From contig CAKUDB010000014.1 in the NCBI GenBank assembly GCA_934644775.1, forward strand, positions 1-63,884: 63,884 nucleotides of DNA, written 5' to 3'. Numbering within the stretch: the first letter of the stretch is position 1; each line of letters begins with the position of its first letter. Source of the stretch: an uncultured bacterium. Its GTDB lineage: Bacteria > Vulcanimicrobiota > Xenobia > Xenobiales > Xenobiaceae. Below, in pieces: positions 32,271-41,789 of the stretch. The position numbers were made by a program, and so were the translations under genes. The notes below the pieces were generated by a model, which saw nothing but the letters and a program-made list of their open reading frames with translations, was not told the origin of the DNA and did not search any database.

Positions 32271-33554
32271 TTAGGTTTTGTCTATCTTTTTTAAGCGGGA
32301 GCGCACGTCGTCGGCTAGAGAAGGATCTAACTCTATAGCTTTTTCCCAAGCCTCTTTGGCCTTACTCTCTTTATCGGTTTGAGCCAAAATATCGCCGTAA
32401 AGCAATTGATATTCGGGATTATTTTGTTGCAAATCGACAGCTTTGCGCATATGTTTTGCCGCTTTATCCAACTTCTTACTCTGATCGCGATACAGTAAAG
32501 CCAAAGAATAGTGAACTAAAGGATTTTCTGGAGCTAATTTATAGGCTTGTTGCAAATATTCTTCAGCTTCTTGGTAATTATATTGGCGATGTTCGGCTTC
32601 GGCTATAGAGCAAAGGGCTTCTATGTTGTTGGGATCGTCAGCCAAAAGCTTGCTAAAATGGCCCTGAGCAGCTTGAAAATCGCCGCGCAGAAGCTCTAAA
32701 TTGCCCAAAAAGTCTAGACAATCGAGCTGGCTGGGAGAAAGCTCCAGCGATTTTTCCAAAGCTTGGCAAGCTTGTTGGAGCTCGCCTTTAATAGTTAAAG
32801 CTCGCCCCAAGTTGTAAAAAGAATCGGCGTCTTTAGGGTTGCATTGACAAGCTTTTTTAAATTCATGAATAGAAAAATCTATAGCTCCGCAATTAAAGTA
32901 AACTACGCCCAAATTCAAGTGGGAGCGGTAAAAGTCTGGATTGCAAGTTACGGCTCGCTTTAATATGTCTATGGCAAAAGCATTTTCGCCTATTTCTAAG
33001 AGAATCATACCTAATAGATTGTGAGCATCAATATCGGCGGGATTTCTCTCTAAAATATTATTGAGCTGAAATATAGCCTTATGGGGGCGACCTAAAGCCC
33101 GGTAGGCCTCAGCTAAACATATACGCAAACCGGTTTCGTCTTCCAATTGGCCAGTTTTGTCGGCCAAGCAGCGCTTCCAATACTTTAAGGCTAAGTCGAA
33201 GTGCTCGAGATGAAAATGGGCCATGCCCAAAAGGTAGTTGGCGTCTAGGTTGGTCTGATCTAATTTGACTGCCGCTTCAAATTGCTCCAGAGCACCTTCT
33301 ATATCGTCAGTTTCGGCTAAGGATATGCCAAAATCGATACGAATATTGATATTTTCCGGATCGAGCTCGACAGCTTTATACCAAGCCGATTGGGCTTCTT
33401 CGTATTTGCCTTGCCCTTGCAAAGCCCCGGCCAAATGGCAATACTGACGGAAGCTGGCCGGATTGTGATATTGGGCAAAATGAAGAAGCTTGCCATTTCT
33501 CTCTATCGAAACAGCGGTACCTTTCTGTTCTGCTGAAGATTTAGAATTACGCAT
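32271..33554 (-). CDS. Tetratricopeptide repeat protein
   Basis: About 427 residues from the ATG at 33554 (MRNSKSS); a TTG 93 bases further upstream also opens the frame but has no binding site. After about 35 non-repeat residues, the rest is a run of about ten 34-residue TPR helices (for example GKYEEAQSAWYKAVELDPEN, GALEQFEAAVKLD, ALEKSLELSPSQ). It has no signal peptide or catalytic domain. TPR arrays are protein-binding scaffolds; the partner is not evident. It stands alone between the duplicated flippase-like gene and nupC. Confidence 0.85.
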   Translation of the reverse strand: MRNSKSSAEQKGTAVSIERNGKLLHFAQYHNPASFRQYCHLAGALQGQGKYEEAQSAWYKAVELDPENINIRIDFGISLAETDDIEGALEQFEAAVKLDQTNLDANYLLGMAHFHLEHFDLALKYWKRCLADKTGQLEDETGLRICLAEAYRALGRPHKAIFQLNNILERNPADIDAHNLLGMILLEIGENAFAIDILKRAVTCNPDFYRSHLNLGVVYFNCGAIDFSIHEFKKACQCNPKDADSFYNLGRALTIKGELQQACQALEKSLELSPSQLDCLDFLGNLELLRGDFQAAQGHFSKLLADDPNNIEALCSIAEAEHRQYNYQEAEEYLQQAYKLAPENPLVHYSLALLYRDQSKKLDKAAKHMRKAVDLQQNNPEYQLLYGDILAQTDKESKAKEAWEKAIELDPSLADDVRSRLKKIDKT

Positions 33555-33849
33555 CAGTACAACAGGCTCTTTCTCCAACCCCCCGAGGTTGGCGGCAAAC
33601 TCTTCGAAATACACTATGATATTACCGCAAATTAGTTGTGCGAACAATCTACTAGAATATTCTCCACCTTTTGGCAGAGAATAGAGAGTCTAACCCAGCA
33701 AAAAAGATAAACCCCAAAGCCGATACCCTTACGAATGCACTTTTATTTTAGAGGCTATTTGTTAAAATTTTGGTTTTTTTTAGTTAATTGAATGTTTACT
33801 TTGTGTATTTTTGAAGCTTAATTAGGTAGAAAAGTTGTAGGCTCACCAT

Positions 33850-33885
33850 AAAAAAAGAGCAGTCCTATCAGAACTGCCCTTTTTT
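33850..33885 (-). terminator. Terminator of nupC
   Basis: GGGCAGT pairs with ACTGCTC around a short loop and, on the minus strand, is followed by TTTTTT. The plus strand also has a T run (33880-33885), so it can act both ways. Confidence 0.8.
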
Positions 33886-33892
33886 ATGATTA

Positions 33893-33918
33893 GTTCTTAT
33901 TGGTTAGCCAATAAGAAC
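33893..33918. repeat. Perfect 11-bp hairpin next to nupC stop
   Basis: GTTCTTATTGG (33893-33903) and CCAATAAGAAC (33908-33918) form an uninterrupted stem with loop TTAG, between the nupC stop and its terminator. It may stabilise the 3' end of the mRNA. Confidence 0.65.
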
Positions 33919-33927
33919 CCCATATCT

Positions 33928-35226
33928 CTACATGAGAATACCGGCTAAGCAAGCGGTCATCATGGAAGCCATAGCGCCGCCGAACATAGCTCTGACGCCG
34001 AGTTTGGCCAATTCAGACTGACGGCTGGGAGCTAAGCCACCGATACAACCGACGTTAATACCGATAGAGGAGAAGTTGGCAAAGCCGCACAGAGCGAAAG
34101 TGGCGATAAGTTTGCCCTTTTGGGTAAGCTCTTGCAAAACGGCAGCTTTGTCGCCGACGGTCATATGGTTCAAAAGATCGGAGTAGGCGACGAACTCGTT
34201 TAAGACGAGCTTTTCACCAATTAAGGAAGCTACGATCTGAGCGTCGGAAGCAGGAGCGCCGATCAACCAGGCTACCGGCCATAAGACGATACCCAAAATG
34301 CTCTGGATGGAAATTTTGTCAGCATAAAGGAAAGTCTGACCAAACCAACCGGCTACAATGTCACAAATATGGCCAAAGTAACCCAAGGCACCATTTACTG
34401 TAGCGATAATGGCAATAAAGGCAATTAAGACGGTACCGACAATGAAAGCTAGATGCATACCGTCGATAGCTCCTTTGGAAGCCGCTTCGATAATCGATTT
34501 CTCTTTACATTCGGTCTTTAATTCGACGACGCCGGAAGTTTCAGGCTGGCCTTCTTCAGGGCAGAGGATCTTGGAAAGGACTAAGCCGGCCGGAGCGCCC
34601 ATAATGGAGGCGGTAATGATGTGGGGAGCCCACTCGGGACCGAGCATACCTACGTAGGCAAAGAGCACAGAACCGGCAATAGTAGCCATACCGCCAGTCA
34701 TGATAGTGTTGAGCTCGGAGCGGGTCATCTTCTCTAAGTAGGGACGAACCAAGAGGGGAGCTTCGCTCTGGCCTACAAATACGGTACCGATGGCGTAGAG
34801 GCTTTCGGCACCGGAGGTGTTCATAAATTTTACCACCAACTTAGCTACAACTCTGATAATGAATTGCATAATACCTAAGTAGTAAGCTATAGAAGCCAAA
34901 GATCCGACAAAAATAATAGCCGGAAGCACTTGGAAGGCGAAGATCATGCCCAAAGCGCCTTGATCGTTGCTGCTGGCGGGCACCAGAGCGCCGAAGACAA
35001 AGTGGGAGCCCTCATTGGTAAACTCAAGGAGCTTATTGACGAGGTGCCCCAAAAAGGCGAAAATATCATGGCCTATCTTTGTCTTTAATACAAATAGTCC
35101 TAAGACTATTTGCAACCCTAAGCCGACGCCTACAGTTTTGTAATTGATCTTTTTGCGATTTGTGGAGAACGCATAGGCAATACCTAGGATGAATAGGATA
35201 CCGAGCAATCCGGTAAATCTCTCCAT
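33928..35226 (-). CDS. nupC: NupC-type concentrative nucleoside transporter
   Basis: A 432-residue CNT family importer that takes up nucleosides with protons or sodium. Multiple hydrophobic helices cover the length. Family signatures are GQSEAPLLVRPYLEKMTRSEL, GALGMIFAFQVLPAIIFVG, and the C-terminal ATFALCGFANFSSIGI. The start follows GAGGTG. It is a single-gene transcript with its own terminator, probably for nucleoside salvage. Confidence 0.93.
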   Translation of the reverse strand: MERFTGLLGILFILGIAYAFSTNRKKINYKTVGVGLGLQIVLGLFVLKTKIGHDIFAFLGHLVNKLLEFTNEGSHFVFGALVPASSNDQGALGMIFAFQVLPAIIFVGSLASIAYYLGIMQFIIRVVAKLVVKFMNTSGAESLYAIGTVFVGQSEAPLLVRPYLEKMTRSELNTIMTGGMATIAGSVLFAYVGMLGPEWAPHIITASIMGAPAGLVLSKILCPEEGQPETSGVVELKTECKEKSIIEAASKGAIDGMHLAFIVGTVLIAFIAIIATVNGALGYFGHICDIVAGWFGQTFLYADKISIQSILGIVLWPVAWLIGAPASDAQIVASLIGEKLVLNEFVAYSDLLNHMTVGDKAAVLQELTQKGKLIATFALCGFANFSSIGINVGCIGGLAPSRQSELAKLGVRAMFGGAMASMMTACLAGILM

Positions 35227-35511
35227 ACGAACACCTCATTGAAAGGAAAAAATAGCTGCCGCCGTTTATAAGCGATAACTCTCGCCAGTTCGCGCCCAAA
35301 ACCTGCCGTCCTGCAGAGTTGTCGCCTTCAAATAGGCAAAAGCTTCGCCGAAAAGCGGTATAAAGCAGGAAGAAGCCAACTGGTGACTAATCATAGTTGG
35401 CTTCAACGCTGTAGCTGTAGCTTGCTTATTTCAAGTTTGCGGCTCAGAGTGCGGCATAAGTTTTGTACGAAGATACCTATTTGTGCTGCAGCGTCAGTCA
35501 GGAGGGTTATT

Positions 35512-35781
35512 ATGGCGGTAAAGACCGTAAAAGAAAAAGTTCCCGTAATTGTTCTAACTACTTCTTATCGTCTCGAAGGTGATATGCACGTAGTACCGGG
35601 CGGAAGATTGCTCGATGAAATAAACCGTGAGCGAGGCTTTATTCCTCTTACCAACGCTACTCTCTTCGATCCCGTGAGCGGCCAGCCTGTAGATACTTTG
35701 GAGTTTATTGCGGTCAACAAAGAGCTGGTTCTTATGGTTGCGCCAGTTGAAGTTCCCTCCAAACCCAATAGTGAGATGTAA
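35512..35781 (+). CDS. Small conserved-looking protein, unknown function
   Basis: An 89-residue soluble protein. The start is the ATG at 35512, five bases after GGAGGG; upstream codons of the open frame lack protein character. The pattern VIVLTTSYRLEGDMHVVPGGRLLDEIN, then FIPLTNATLFDP and ELVLMVAPVE suggests a small beta barrel, but I do not recognise the family. It is 36 bp upstream of a metallo-beta-lactamase-fold gene and probably cotranscribed with it. Confidence 0.65.
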   Translation: MAVKTVKEKVPVIVLTTSYRLEGDMHVVPGGRLLDEINRERGFIPLTNATLFDPVSGQPVDTLEFIAVNKELVLMVAPVEVPSKPNSEM

Positions 35782-35817
35782 ACTATTGAAAAGCTAGCCA
35801 ATAGAATAGTACGTCCA

Positions 35818-36495
35818 ATGTTTATCAGATATTTAGGTCATTCTTGTTTTTATATTCGTTCTTCCAAGGGTACTGCTCTAGTTTTAGATCCTTATTCGAG
35901 TAATATCCCTTATCAGTTTCCTTATATCGACGCCGATATTGTGGTTATGTCGCACGAGCACCGGGATCACAACGCTTCTTACCGAGTTGGCGGCAATCCT
36001 ATGCTGGTTAAGCCCACTTCCCCTTACCCTATGGAGAATGAACTTAACGTCGTTCGCACGAATGAGCATCTGACTTTTTACGGCGTCCCTACCAACCATG
36101 ACAATTTTAATGGTCGTCGCCGCGGTCCCAATACCGTTTGGCATTTCTATTGGGAAGGTATCCACTTTGTCCATTTGGGCGATCTGGGCCATATTTTAAC
36201 CGAAACTCAGGTAGGGCAGATCAGTAAAGCTGACGTCCTCTTTATTCCGGTAGGCGGAAATACTACTTTAGGCCCGGCTGAAGCTGGTTTGGTTATCAAC
36301 CAATTGCAACCCAATATCGTCTTGCCTATGCACTATAAGACTGACAAGATTGCCAACTTAAGTTTATGCTCCAACACTTTGGATGATTTTGTAGTACGTA
36401 TGGACAGAGTCGAAGATATGGCCAGTATGTCTATGGATGTTTCCCAAGAGACTTTGCCAGTAGAAACTACCGTAGCTTTGTTGCGTTACGAATAG
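35818..36495 (+). CDS. Metallo-beta-lactamase-fold hydrolase (UPF0173-like)
   Basis: A 225-residue zinc hydrolase of the group that includes UlaG-like lactonases and UPF0173. The metal motif is SHEHRDHN (about residue 45), with a further His in GVPTNHDN, Asp/His in VHLGDLGH and the final VLPMHYKTDK. The N-terminus IRYLGHSCFYI is typical. The substrate is unknown. It lies downstream of a small unknown gene and ends before a strong terminator. Confidence 0.85.
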   Translation: MFIRYLGHSCFYIRSSKGTALVLDPYSSNIPYQFPYIDADIVVMSHEHRDHNASYRVGGNPMLVKPTSPYPMENELNVVRTNEHLTFYGVPTNHDNFNGRRRGPNTVWHFYWEGIHFVHLGDLGHILTETQVGQISKADVLFIPVGGNTTLGPAEAGLVINQLQPNIVLPMHYKTDKIANLSLCSNTLDDFVVRMDRVEDMASMSMDVSQETLPVETTVALLRYE

Positions 36496-36538
36496 CCTCT
36501 AATTTGGTAATTTGAAACTATTTTGAAGCGGTTTTTTT

Positions 36539-36585
36539 AGAGCGGCGACTGACGATTCGCAGCCTATTAAGCCGCTCTTTTATTT
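36539..36585 (+). terminator. Terminator after MBL-fold gene
   Basis: AGAGCGGC (36539-36546) pairs with GCCGCTCT (36571-36578) and is followed by TTTATTTTA. Confidence 0.8.
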
Positions 36586-36601
36586 TACTTTAAGAGCTAC
36601 T

Positions 36602-37201
36602 ATGTTTAATAAATGTCGTCCCTATTTTTTTATATCTTTAGCCTTTGGCTTATATCTATTGAGCGGCTGGGCGCTGGCTCAGGGACAAGTTGTGGTAGGC
36701 GGAACTTTTTATGATTATCGCTATGGTGATATTTTGCTAGGCCCCAACAATTTAACTTTAGCCCCTCAAGCTAAGATAACTGTAAAAGGTGAGCCCCTGC
36801 CTGTAAGCCAATTAGGCAAAAAATATCTTAAAATGGTCGGTTGCGCTCATCTTAACGAACTTGGTTTGGTAGCCGAACTCCATTTAGATCCTCTAGCCCT
36901 TATCCATAGGTCTTCTTGTGATTTTGCCTTTTTAGACTACGGCCCTCAAGGTCAGGGCCAAGGAGGAGAGCCCGTCTTTGTCCGGTTTTACGCTTCTCCA
37001 GAGCTGCTTTCTGACAACTCTTTGCGCCTTTATATAGACGGTCAGCCGGTTAGTAGCGGCCAAATTAAACATCCGGGTTTTATCTATTATCCCGCTTCTT
37101 TAAGTCCGGGCCCTCACCACTTTCGTTTAGAAGTAGAGCGAAGTTCTGGCTCGGTTGACACTTTAGAGTGGACTACCTCTCCACCTAGGTCTGATCCTTA
37201 A
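36602..37201 (+). CDS. Secreted protein of unknown function
   Basis: A 199-residue protein with a clear signal peptide (1-26, ending ALAQ). The mature part is beta-rich, with a C-terminal stretch (VFVRFYASPELL, LRLYIDGQPV, GPHHFRLEVERSSG) like an immunoglobulin-like module. I do not recognise the family. It is the first of three closely spaced plus-strand genes, two of them exported, starting just after a terminator. Confidence 0.7.
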   Translation: MFNKCRPYFFISLAFGLYLLSGWALAQGQVVVGGTFYDYRYGDILLGPNNLTLAPQAKITVKGEPLPVSQLGKKYLKMVGCAHLNELGLVAELHLDPLALIHRSSCDFAFLDYGPQGQGQGGEPVFVRFYASPELLSDNSLRLYIDGQPVSSGQIKHPGFIYYPASLSPGPHHFRLEVERSSGSVDTLEWTTSPPRSDP

Positions 37202-37247
37202 AAGAAAGGGAGCAGGCTAATTTACCTCTCTAAGGAAATACAACCTT

Positions 37248-38123
37248 ATGCTTGAATCAGGACAAGAGCTTATAAGACGCCAGCGGCGCATGGTCGAACA
37301 TCTAACCTGGAAATCGTTGGAAAGTAAACCTACTTTGTTTCGCTATGTGCAAGAGCCTATTTACAGTCTAACAGTTACAGAAGAATATTTAATTGAGTTT
37401 TTACATCAAAACCAGCTCAGTTTTGAATTGCAACCGCGCTATAATCCAGCTTCTCCGGTAGTTTTATATGTTACTATCAAAGGTATCTCCCAAAAAGTAA
37501 AACTCAATTGTATAAGTGGCCTCTCTTGTTCTTGTGCCTTCATGACCTCACGCACGCAATTTGCCAACGATTTTAAAGGTTGGCTCGACAGGGTGATTGG
37601 CAGCGAGCGCTTCGATCGTACTCAGTATATAGGCACGCGCCGCTGGGTCTCTTATCCTTACGCCTTACCTTTGTATGATACGGTCTATAAGCCGGGCTCT
37701 AATTTGCCCCAGCTGGCCAAAGATTCGCGCCACGCTTCCTATTTATTCAATTTCAATAGCAAAGAACAAGAGTTTTTGCGCATTTTGGAAGACGTCGTTT
37801 CTGACAGCTACGATTCTGACAACCCCTTATTTGTTAGAGTCTATCCGCGGATAAGTCATACCGGCAGTATCGAATTGGTTATAGCCAACCTGGAAGGTAA
37901 ACAACCAGTACGCATCTTTTCTTCAGGCAGTCATCCCATTATTTACCAAATTATTACCGAAAATACCGAACTGGTCATACCTTTAAAAACTTATCTTGAC
38001 AATGCTTTGGGCAGCGAAAATTTAGATTTGCCCAATTCTCGTACCAAGGGAAAGATGCTCTCTTTTATTTATACTCATCGCTCTCCCAACAGTATAGAAG
38101 AGTTGTTCGCCGAGGATGATTAG
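37248..38123 (+). CDS. Unknown cytosolic protein
   Basis: A 291-residue protein without signal peptide or membrane helices. The first 30 residues are basic and helical (ELIRRQRRMVEHLTW). The rest alternates strands and helices with two similar halves of the form EF...YNPASPVVLYVTI and LF VRVYPRISHTGSIELVI, each followed by a segment ending in a helix, suggesting an internal repeat. I do not recognise it. It overlaps the next gene by eight bases (ATGATTAG), so the two are translationally coupled. Confidence 0.65.
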   Translation: MLESGQELIRRQRRMVEHLTWKSLESKPTLFRYVQEPIYSLTVTEEYLIEFLHQNQLSFELQPRYNPASPVVLYVTIKGISQKVKLNCISGLSCSCAFMTSRTQFANDFKGWLDRVIGSERFDRTQYIGTRRWVSYPYALPLYDTVYKPGSNLPQLAKDSRHASYLFNFNSKEQEFLRILEDVVSDSYDSDNPLFVRVYPRISHTGSIELVIANLEGKQPVRIFSSGSHPIIYQIITENTELVIPLKTYLDNALGSENLDLPNSRTKGKMLSFIYTHRSPNSIEELFAEDD

Positions 38124-39456
38124 TTTTTATAAAAGCTATATGAAGTTTAATTATTACCTTTTAGGGCTAGGTCTGGGGTGCTATTGGGCGCTTTTAAGCT
38201 TACTTGCTTCTCCAGTTGGGGCCCAAACTAGCGACACAAAGGGAGAATACTCTACTCCAGTTGCTAAAAATGTAGTTTCAGAGTCCACCTCGGCTAAAGC
38301 TAAGTTTTTGACAGTCTTTGGCCATCCGGTTAGCAGCTCTTACTTACAAACTATAGTAAAGCGTTTGGGAATAACTACTGATGATACTTTGCCTGATCTT
38401 TACCAGGGTGAACAAATTCGTTTGTCCAACGGATTGTTAATTAGAAATATCGCTTATCCTCAACTTAGAAGCGAAATTTTAGTCTTTTCCGATCATCCTG
38501 AGCGAGTTCGAGAGCGCGGTTTGCTATTTAAAGGAGGTCTAATTCCTTTTAAGCCTTTGCGTTTTCAATATTATCACGAAGGTGGCCAAGAAGATAATCG
38601 ATTATGGCTTCGCCTAGATTTACACAACAATTCGCCGCGCCAAAAAGCTACCCTTATGCTTATCGAGGGAGAAGGTGGCCCCAATAGCGATTACTTTCAA
38701 GCTGGCCACGAAAACAACGTCCAATTCTTAGGCCGTCTCAGCGCCGGTTGTGGTCGCCTTTTAGAAATAGAGCCTGGCCAGAGTTTAACTCTTTTTTGCC
38801 AAAAGTTGCCTTATTGCCAAGTGCTTAGCGGCACAGCCCAATTCACCCTTTTAGAGGGCAGCGACGTCTGTTTTTACTTAAATGCTTTGGAAGATCCGCA
38901 AGAGATGTTAAGTTTTAATTTGCTCTCCAACCCTAAGGATGTACATGCTCGCGGTATTTATGCCTGTGCCGATCAATTTATCAATAAAGTACTTATTGTT
39001 AAGGATGATAAAGCTGCTGAAGTTCGGGCTGCCGTAGGGGCGGTTCGGCAACCTAATATTATAAATGGCCCCGAGCTTAGGGGCGACTACGGTGTAGTCT
39101 ACGCTTTGCAATTTTTGCTTGTTAACGAAACTAAAAAGGAAGCTACTTTTGATCTTATTATCAACCCCAGAGGAGGCAAGGCTACAGCTACTGTTTTAGA
39201 GCAAACTGAGCTTTATGATAGAATAATCGAACCAACCACTTGGTTAAGTGAACAAATAGCCGATCTGGCCTCCTGGGGGTGGAACTACCAATATAACGAT
39301 CGCTCACTAGCTAAAGAGGCTGAGCCTTTTACTGAATATAAGGCCGCCTCTTTTAGGGTGGCTGCCCGGCAAAGTGCGGTTGTGCGCCTCCTTACGCTGC
39401 CAGAAGGAGCTTCCAACTATCCGGTACGTTTTATCCTGCGCCGCGCTCAACAGTAG
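38116..39456 (+). CDS. Secreted protein of unknown function
   Basis: A 446-residue protein with a hydrophobic N-terminal segment (about 12-35) ending SPVGAQ, either signal peptide or anchor. The ATG at 38116 overlaps the previous stop; an ATG at 38140 is an alternative. The mature part is beta-rich with no cysteine cluster. Segments such as LRFQYYHEGGQEDNRLWLRLDLHNNS and VYALQFLLVNETKKEATFDLI look like paired beta-sandwich modules. No family recognised. It completes the three-gene unit and may be exported to the same place as the first product. Confidence 0.7.
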   Translation: MISFYKSYMKFNYYLLGLGLGCYWALLSLLASPVGAQTSDTKGEYSTPVAKNVVSESTSAKAKFLTVFGHPVSSSYLQTIVKRLGITTDDTLPDLYQGEQIRLSNGLLIRNIAYPQLRSEILVFSDHPERVRERGLLFKGGLIPFKPLRFQYYHEGGQEDNRLWLRLDLHNNSPRQKATLMLIEGEGGPNSDYFQAGHENNVQFLGRLSAGCGRLLEIEPGQSLTLFCQKLPYCQVLSGTAQFTLLEGSDVCFYLNALEDPQEMLSFNLLSNPKDVHARGIYACADQFINKVLIVKDDKAAEVRAAVGAVRQPNIINGPELRGDYGVVYALQFLLVNETKKEATFDLIINPRGGKATATVLEQTELYDRIIEPTTWLSEQIADLASWGWNYQYNDRSLAKEAEPFTEYKAASFRVAARQSAVVRLLTLPEGASNYPVRFILRRAQQ

Positions 39457-39483
39457 CTTTTTTTGTAGAAGTGGCCTGGAGCT

Positions 39484-40131
39484 TTAGGCTATTTTGTCAA
39501 GCAGCAGACGGCCGACTTGGCGCACGGCCTGGCCGCGATGGCTGATCTGGTTCTTTTCGCTTTCATTAAGCTCAGCCATATGACGCCCCTTTCCTAAATC
39601 GGGCATAAATATAGGATCGTAACCAAAGCCGCCTTGGCCGTAAGCTTCAAAAGCAATATGGCCTGGGCAAATAGCTTCAGCTTTAATATATTCTTCCGCC
39701 GAGGCGGCCAGACCCAATTTGTCCAAGCCGCAAATGACGCACAGACAGCGAAACTGGGCGCGGCGCTTCTCCCAAGGCTGCTCGTGCAAAATTTCCAAGA
39801 CCCGCTCGTTCTTTTCGGCTTGGCTCCGACATTGGCTCAAAAAACGATGGGAAAAGAGGCCTGGCGCTCCTTCTAGAGCCTCTATTTCCAACCCCGAGTC
39901 GTCGGCCAGGCAAGCCATATGAGCCATTTGACCATAGTGTTTGGCCTTAATAAGGGCGTTTTCTAAGTAGGTGTGGCCGCTCTCTTCCGGCTCGGCGATC
40001 CTATGTTGAGGATCGATTTCACTTAAACTGACCAATTCTATGGGCCAACCGGCTAAAATTGCTTTCATTTCTGCGGCTTTGTGATTGTTGCCGGTAGCTA
40101 AAAGTAGTTTAGGGATTACTCGATTTGACAC
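39484..40131 (-). CDS. rdgB: XTP/dITP diphosphatase (RdgB/HAM1)
   Basis: A 215-residue pyrophosphatase that removes inosine and xanthosine triphosphates from the nucleotide pool. The N-terminal signature LLATGNNHKAAEMKAIL, the metal region DDSGLEIEALEGAPGLFSHRF and the C-terminal GGFGYDPIFMPDLGKGRHMAEL, SHRGQA are canonical. The start is GTG at 40131 and lies inside the upstream coiled-coil gene (23-bp overlap), indicating coupling. Confidence 0.95.
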   Translation of the reverse strand: MSNRVIPKLLLATGNNHKAAEMKAILAGWPIELVSLSEIDPQHRIAEPEESGHTYLENALIKAKHYGQMAHMACLADDSGLEIEALEGAPGLFSHRFLSQCRSQAEKNERVLEILHEQPWEKRRAQFRCLCVICGLDKLGLAASAEEYIKAEAICPGHIAFEAYGQGGFGYDPIFMPDLGKGRHMAELNESEKNQISHRGQAVRQVGRLLLDKIA

Positions 40132-40426
40132 GATTGATCTCCGCCCATTTTTCGTCTATTTCCCATTGCTTGAGTTGAATAGTTTGGCAAGTAGCCCTTA
40201 AATCCGGATCTTGAATTTCGCCTTTGACGTAGCGCTCGTAAATTTTGAGAGCTAAACTATTTAAGAGGCCGTCTTTCTCTTGGCGCAGAGTGCGCACTTC
40301 CGCTTTGAGGCGCTCTATCTTTAATCTAGTTTCGGCCGAGCTTACCAATTCATCGCGTTTTCTGGCCGCCGCGTCGGCTAAACCTTTCATAAGGCCACCG
40401 GTAGCGCTAAAAAAGCCGTTAGCCAT
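40109..40426 (-). CDS. Small coiled-coil protein overlapping rdgB
   Basis: A 105-residue protein from the ATG at 40426, six bases after AAAGGAG. After a Gly-rich start (NGFFSATGGLMKGLADAA) it is a long charged helix rich in Lys, Glu and Arg (about 25-95), predicted to form a coiled coil. I do not recognise a family. The 23-bp overlap with rdgB suggests coupled translation. Confidence 0.6.
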   Translation of the reverse strand: MANGFFSATGGLMKGLADAAARKRDELVSSAETRLKIERLKAEVRTLRQEKDGLLNSLALKIYERYVKGEIQDPDLRATCQTIQLKQWEIDEKWAEINRVKSSNP

Positions 40427-40514
40427 AAAGATGCTCCTTTCCAAACAGCCCTCTGGCTTAGTTGGGTCGATAGGACTTAACTAGGGCCAAAGGGCTGCCT
40501 TGTTCGATATTTAC

Positions 40515-41789
40515 TTACTTTAAGTGGAGTTTTTTGATTACTCGCTCGGCTGTTTCGATTACGCGATCTATTTCCGCTTCGGTATGGACGGCAGAAATGC
40601 AAGCTGCGTCGGTAGTTGAGGGTGGGAGATAGATACCTTCATCTAACATAGCGTGGAAGAATTTGGCAAAGGTCTCATAATCGAATTGGGTGCTGTCTTG
40701 GTAGTTGCGCACTTGTTTGGGGCCAAAAGCTATAAAGAACATAGAGCCTACGCTTTGGACTAACATGCCGCCTACTTCCTTGAGGCCATCGACCAAACGG
40801 TTAGATAGAGTTTCCAAGCGCTCATAAACTCCGGGTTGGAAAGCTAATTCCAGTTCGGCAATAGCGCCATAAACACTAATAGGGTTGCCACAATAGGTGC
40901 CGGCTTGATAGATCGGGCCGGTAGGAGAAACGCTCTTCATATATTCAGCCTTGCCGCCGTAAGCGCCCATAGCCAAACCGCCAGAAATGGCTTTGCCTAA
41001 ACAAGTGAGGTCGGCGGCAATATGGAAGCGCTCTTGAGCACCGCCTTTGGCTAAGCGGAAGCCGGTCAGCACTTCGTCTAAAATGAAGAGAGCTCCATGG
41101 GCGTGACACAGATCGCGCACCCCTTCTAAGAAGCCGGGCTCGGGCGCGATAACTCCCATAGAGCCTGTCACCGGCTCTAAAATGGCGGCGGCAATTTGGC
41201 CGGGATATTGCTCAAATAAAGCTTTTACCTTTTTTAAGTCGTTAAAATCGGCCACTACGGTCTCGGCAGCCGCTCCAGGAGAAGCGCCCAAAGCTAAGGG
41301 GCCGCCGTTCTCTTCGGCTTCGATACCTACTGAGTCTAAACACTCAACGTGACCGTGGTAGCAACCTTCAAATTTCATAATACGCGGACGGCGAGTAACT
41401 GAGCGGGCTACGCGCAAAGCAGAGTTGACAGCTTCGGCACCAGAGTTGACAAAGCGCAACATTTCCATAGAAGGATAGGCCTGGCGAACCATTTGGGCTA
41501 GCTTCAATTCCCCTTCAGTAGAAGCCCCAAATAAGGTGCCACGCTCGGCCGCTTTCTTGACAGCTTCGACGATGTGAGGATGGCAGTGGCCAAAGAGGAG
41601 CGGCCCCCAACCGCAACATAAATCTAAATAACAATTGCCGTCAATATCGTAGACTTGGCTACCTACGCCTTTGGCAATAATGGGAGGGAAGCCTCCGACT
41701 TGATTAAAACCGCGGAAGGGACTGTTGACGCCACCGGGGATAATGGAAGTTAGTTGAGAGTAAACTCTCTCCGATTTATCTAATCTCAT
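40515..41789 (-). CDS. hemL: Glutamate-1-semialdehyde 2,1-aminomutase
   Basis: About 424 residues from the ATG at 41789 (MRLDKSERVYSQ); a TTG 42 bases upstream is possible. HemL converts glutamate-1-semialdehyde to 5-aminolevulinate in the C5 haem pathway using PLP. The start block IPGGVNSPFRGF, RFVNSGAEAVNSALRVAR, FDEVLTGFR-like ILDEVLTGFRLA and the PLP lysine in LGKAISGGLAMGAYGG are canonical. Other hem genes are not in the window. Confidence 0.96.
   Translation of the reverse strand: MRLDKSERVYSQLTSIIPGGVNSPFRGFNQVGGFPPIIAKGVGSQVYDIDGNCYLDLCCGWGPLLFGHCHPHIVEAVKKAAERGTLFGASTEGELKLAQMVRQAYPSMEMLRFVNSGAEAVNSALRVARSVTRRPRIMKFEGCYHGHVECLDSVGIEAEENGGPLALGASPGAAAETVVADFNDLKKVKALFEQYPGQIAAAILEPVTGSMGVIAPEPGFLEGVRDLCHAHGALFILDEVLTGFRLAKGGAQERFHIAADLTCLGKAISGGLAMGAYGGKAEYMKSVSPTGPIYQAGTYCGNPISVYGAIAELELAFQPGVYERLETLSNRLVDGLKEVGGMLVQSVGSMFFIAFGPKQVRNYQDSTQFDYETFAKFFHAMLDEGIYLPPSTTDAACISAVHTEAEIDRVIETAERVIKKLHLK

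Larger units (their letters stand above)
33555..33927. other. AT-rich gap with two hairpins
   Basis: A 373-bp gap between TPR gene and nupC. It holds the nupC terminator (33850-33885) and an adjacent perfect 11-bp hairpin (33893-33918). The remainder (33690-33840) is AT-rich and presumably carries the TPR gene promoter, but I see no clear sigma70 pair and no RNA gene. Confidence 0.5.
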
